Origin: Lewinella sp. JB7
GTDB taxonomy: Bacteria > Bacteroidota > Bacteroidia > Chitinophagales > Saprospiraceae
DNA: 64,000 nucleotides
NCBI RefSeq assembly: GCF_024297185.1
Contig: NZ_JANCTD010000011.1
Location: 1 to 64,000, forward strand
Direction: 5' to 3'
Shown: positions 61,527 to 64,000 of the stretch, one piece after another
How positions within the stretch are numbered: position 1 is the stretch's first letter
How the letters are laid out: every line of letters starts with the position of its first letter
Made by a program: the position numbers and the translations under genes
Notes under the pieces: generated by a model
What the model was told of the DNA's origin: nothing
The model's input: only the letters and a program-made list of their open reading frames with translations
Database searches by the model: none

Positions 61527-63095
61527 ATGAACATCGTTGTACGCACCCTCCTCTTTGGTCTCTTTTTCGGCCTTACCCTCGTCTCCTGCGGCACCGCTCC
61601 CGATACGGACATCACCGCCGCCACTTCGGCCAGTGGCACCAACCCCAACATCGTATTCATCTACCTCGACGATCTCGGGTACGGGGACGTGAGCGCCTAC
61701 GGGGCCGGCACCCTCCAGACGCCCAACATCGACGCCCTGGCCGAGGGCGGGGTGCGCTTTACCAATGGTTACGCCAGCTCGGCGACTTGCACGCCTAGTC
61801 GTTACGCGCTGCTGACGGGCGTATATCCCTGGCGCAACAGCGACGCCAAGATCTTGCCGGGCACCGCGCCGCTCATTATCGACACTAACCAAACCACCGT
61901 CGCGGGCATGCTCCGGGGGGCGGGCTACCATACCGGCGTGGTCGGTAAGTGGCACCTCGGTCTCGGCACCGGCAACGTCAACTGGAACGAGCACGTGAGC
62001 CCCGGCCCCAACGAGATTGGCTTCGACTACAGCTACATTATGGCCGCCACCCAGGACCGCGTACCCACCGTCTACCTCGAGAACGGGATGGTCGAAGGAT
62101 TGGACCCCGACGATCCCATCGAGATCGATTACCAAAACAACTTCCCCGGCCAGCCCACCGGCAAGGACAATCCCGAACTGACCACCATGAAGTGGCACCA
62201 CGGCCACAACAACACCATCGTCAACGGCATCCCCCGCATCGGTTACATGAAGGGCGGCGAACGGGCGAAGTGGAGCGACGTCGACATGGCCGACCACTTC
62301 CTGGAACGTGCGCAGCAGTACGTACGGGAGCATAAGGACGAGACTTTCTTCCTGTACTATGCCATGCAGCAGCCCCACGTGCCGCGCACTCCCCATCCGC
62401 GCTTCGTAGGGAAGTCGGGCATGGGTCCCCGCGGCGACGCGATCGTGGAGGCCGACTGGGCCATCGGCGAGTTTGTCCAAACGCTCCGCGAGGAGGGGCT
62501 GCTGGAAAACACCCTCATCGTCCTGAGCTCCGACAACGGCCCCGTCCTCAACGACGGCTACTATGACGATGCCGTGGAAAAACTCGGGGACCATACACCG
62601 GCGGGTCCGCTACGGGGAGGAAAATACAGCCTGTACGAGGCCGGTACCCGCGTTCCCTTCATCACCTACTGGCAAGGACACACCCAGTCAAAGGTATCCG
62701 ATGCGCTGGTTTCCCAGCTCGATCTGCTGCCCTCGCTAGCGGAACTCGTGGGCGGGGACGCGGGAGCAACGGACGGACGGGAACTGCTGGCTACTTTCCT
62801 GGGCGAAAGCGATCAGGGTCGCGAGGAGCTGGTCCTGGAAGCCACGTCCCGCACCGCCCTGCGGTCGGGCGACTGGCTAATGATTCCACCCTATAAAGGC
62901 AAGCCGGTCAACGCTTACGTAAACATCGAAGTCGGCAACGACCCGAATTACCAGCTCTACAACCTCGCCGACGACGTCGGGCAAACCCAGAATCTCGCTG
63001 GAGAAAATCCCGACAAACTGGCCGAGCTAGTGAAGGCCTACGAAAAGATCCGGGGAACGGAAAATGCCAAAACCGAGCCACTGAAGCTGGAGTAG
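61527..63095 (+). CDS. Sulfatase lipoprotein (S1 family)
   Basis: A 522-residue sulfatase with a lipobox LTLVSC (C21). Motifs are IYLDDLGYGDVSAYG (D48, D49), ATCTPSRYALLTG (formylglycine C88), GKWHLGLGTG and LSSDNGPVLNDGYYDD. The lipid anchor places it at a membrane. It lies directly after the GH16 gene, which suggests desulfation of the GH16 substrate or product. It contains one copy of the GC-rich motif (62751-62769) inside its coding sequence. It is convergent with the transporter gene (7 bases between stops). Confidence 0.93.
   Translation: MNIVVRTLLFGLFFGLTLVSCGTAPDTDITAATSASGTNPNIVFIYLDDLGYGDVSAYGAGTLQTPNIDALAEGGVRFTNGYASSATCTPSRYALLTGVYPWRNSDAKILPGTAPLIIDTNQTTVAGMLRGAGYHTGVVGKWHLGLGTGNVNWNEHVSPGPNEIGFDYSYIMAATQDRVPTVYLENGMVEGLDPDDPIEIDYQNNFPGQPTGKDNPELTTMKWHHGHNNTIVNGIPRIGYMKGGERAKWSDVDMADHFLERAQQYVREHKDETFFLYYAMQQPHVPRTPHPRFVGKSGMGPRGDAIVEADWAIGEFVQTLREEGLLENTLIVLSSDNGPVLNDGYYDDAVEKLGDHTPAGPLRGGKYSLYEAGTRVPFITYWQGHTQSKVSDALVSQLDLLPSLAELVGGDAGATDGRELLATFLGESDQGREELVLEATSRTALRSGDWLMIPPYKGKPVNAYVNIEVGNDPNYQLYNLADDVGQTQNLAGENPDKLAELVKAYEKIRGTENAKTEPLKLE
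62751..62769 (+). repeat. GC-rich interspersed motif, copy 10
   Basis: GGCGGGGACGCGGGAGCAA inside the sulfatase gene, encoding GGDAGAT. Confidence 0.5.
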
Positions 63096-63102
63096 GCCCC
63101 AC

Positions 63103-64000
63103 TCATGCCGCCAGACTATTCCCCCACGCGATGACGATCACCCCGAGCACCATGGCGATAAGGCCGGCGTAGAGCAAGCCCTTGGCTCTGTTCGAGGCGC
63201 TGAGCCACTCCCCGGTGATGAGGCCGGTAACGATGGCTACGGCTACGCTGACGGTGTTGAAGATGGCGTAGCCGACGGTATTCCCCGCCTGCCCGAGTTG
63301 GAAGGCCGCGTAGGCAAAGGTGACCGAAGCCGCGAAGTTGAGGACGGCCATGATGGTGGTGAGGCCGAGGTTGCGCCCCAGGGCGGGGGACTTAAACTTG
63401 CCCCAATAGTTCTTCTTGCTCAGTTGGTAGTAGAAGTAGGGAGCGACGAAGAGCCCGCCGGCCAGGTAGATGACGAACATCACCACGACCGCGGTGACCC
63501 ACTCCGGATTGCCGGCGGCCTGGGAGGCGGCGTGGATGGCCGGGCGCCCGGCGGCATTGGCGTAGCTAAATCCGGTAGCCAGCAACCCACCCCCGATGGC
63601 AATGGCGATGCCCGTGCTCATAGCCGCGTCGGAGCGGGTGGAAAGGGCTCGCTCCTGCTCGTCCTTTTGCCGGGCCACTCCCGCCCGGCCGTTGGCGATC
63701 ACCCCGACCAGCACGACCAGGATACCCGCCAGGATGGTGAGGAAGGCACCCCGGGGCGGTAGTCCATCCACGAGAAAGGGAAGCAGGGACCCTACCAGAA
63801 TAACGGTGCCGATGAAGATCGAAAAGCCGAGCGACAGTCCGATGTAGTTGATGGCCTTTCCCCAGAGCATTACGCCGATGCCCCACAGGATGCCGGCGAT
63901 GCCCATCTTAAGTAGGATCTCTCCGGAGAGGGAACCGAGAATGGCCGTAAAATCATCGACCAACAGAAAGCCGGCGATCACCGGTACGATAAACATATTG
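63103..64000 (-). CDS. rhaT: RhaT-type sugar transporter, partial
   Basis: The frame is open to the window edge; about 299 codons are present and roughly 40 N-terminal residues are missing. Ten hydrophobic segments alternate with short loops, including MLWGKAINYIGLSLGFSIFI, SLLPFLVDGLPPRGAFLTIL and PYFYYQLSKKNYWGKF, in the style of the L-rhamnose-proton symporter RhaT (drug/metabolite transporter superfamily). It would import a deoxy-sugar from the periplasm. Rhamnose occurs in sulfated algal glycans such as ulvan, so its place beside sulfatases and a GH16 gene is suggestive only. The real start is outside the window. Confidence 0.82.
   Translation of the reverse strand, partial: NMFIVPVIAGFLLVDDFTAILGSLSGEILLKMGIAGILWGIGVMLWGKAINYIGLSLGFSIFIGTVILVGSLLPFLVDGLPPRGAFLTILAGILVVLVGVIANGRAGVARQKDEQERALSTRSDAAMSTGIAIAIGGGLLATGFSYANAAGRPAIHAASQAAGNPEWVTAVVVMFVIYLAGGLFVAPYFYYQLSKKNYWGKFKSPALGRNLGLTTIMAVLNFAASVTFAYAAFQLGQAGNTVGYAIFNTVSVAVAIVTGLITGEWLSASNRAKGLLYAGLIAMVLGVIVIAWGNSLAA

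Noticed and set aside
58927..63095. Complete polysaccharide utilisation locus
   Set aside because: SusC and SusD genes are not in the window, so only a partial cluster can be claimed.

Overview
The window is a high-GC chromosomal segment of a marine-type Bacteroidota, most like Saprospiria/Lewinella relatives. Four secreted proteins end in type IX secretion (T9SS) sorting domains. There are many lipoproteins, three sulfatases with two GH16 glycanases, and -7 promoter boxes of the Bacteroidota TAnnTTTG type. SecA is about 1,100 residues long, as is usual in this phylum. No rRNA, tRNA, CRISPR array, transposase or phage gene was seen, so this is ordinary chromosome with an accessory secretome.

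Layout. 1-7.2 kb holds core genes on the minus strand (secA, deoC, a SPOR-domain protein, rodA) after a small-molecule kinase. 7.2-7.5 kb carries a candidate small RNA with a clear promoter and terminator. 7.5-10.8 kb has an epimerase-like protein, a secreted thioredoxin and a T9SS metalloprotease. 10.8-15.6 kb is the pheT / coiled-coil / zapA / rny block. 15.7-21.8 kb holds a T9SS protein, a membrane TPR protein, pdhA and a large Asp-box propeller protein. 21.85-22.67 kb is an array of ten 79-bp tandem repeats with nested hairpins. 22.7-26.2 kb is a four-gene sugar or sugar-acid catabolic operon (epimerase, enolase-superfamily enzyme, VOC protein, 2-hydroxyacid dehydrogenase).

26.4-34.6 kb has a PhnB-like protein, an S33 peptidase lipoprotein and a 2,100-residue T9SS protein. 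34.8-43 kb has a class II photolyase, an (alpha/alpha)6 glycosidase, a GH16 lipoprotein, a VOC protein, a beta-carbonic anhydrase, a TPR/transglutaminase-like protein and a small lipoprotein. 43-46.1 kb is a modular T9SS carbohydrate-binding protein. 46.2-55.4 kb holds a sulfatase, a matrixin-like protease, an aldonolactone-oxidase-like flavoprotein, a Bor-like lipoprotein, a CHAT-protease lipoprotein and two paralogues of an unrecognised family. 55.9-58.3 kb has a PAS-LuxR regulator and an acyl-CoA ligase. 58.4-58.9 kb is a second tandem array (four units of about 130 bp). 58.9-64 kb holds two sulfatases, a GH16 enzyme and a RhaT-type transporter, probably part of a sulfated-polysaccharide locus without SusC/SusD in view.

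Main points for a second look are the small RNA at 7.26-7.41 kb, the 79-bp array whose variation falls mostly in hairpin loops, a GC-rich 17-22 bp motif found ten times, and the paralogue pair beside the CHAT protein. Function calls come from motif reading alone; no database search was possible.
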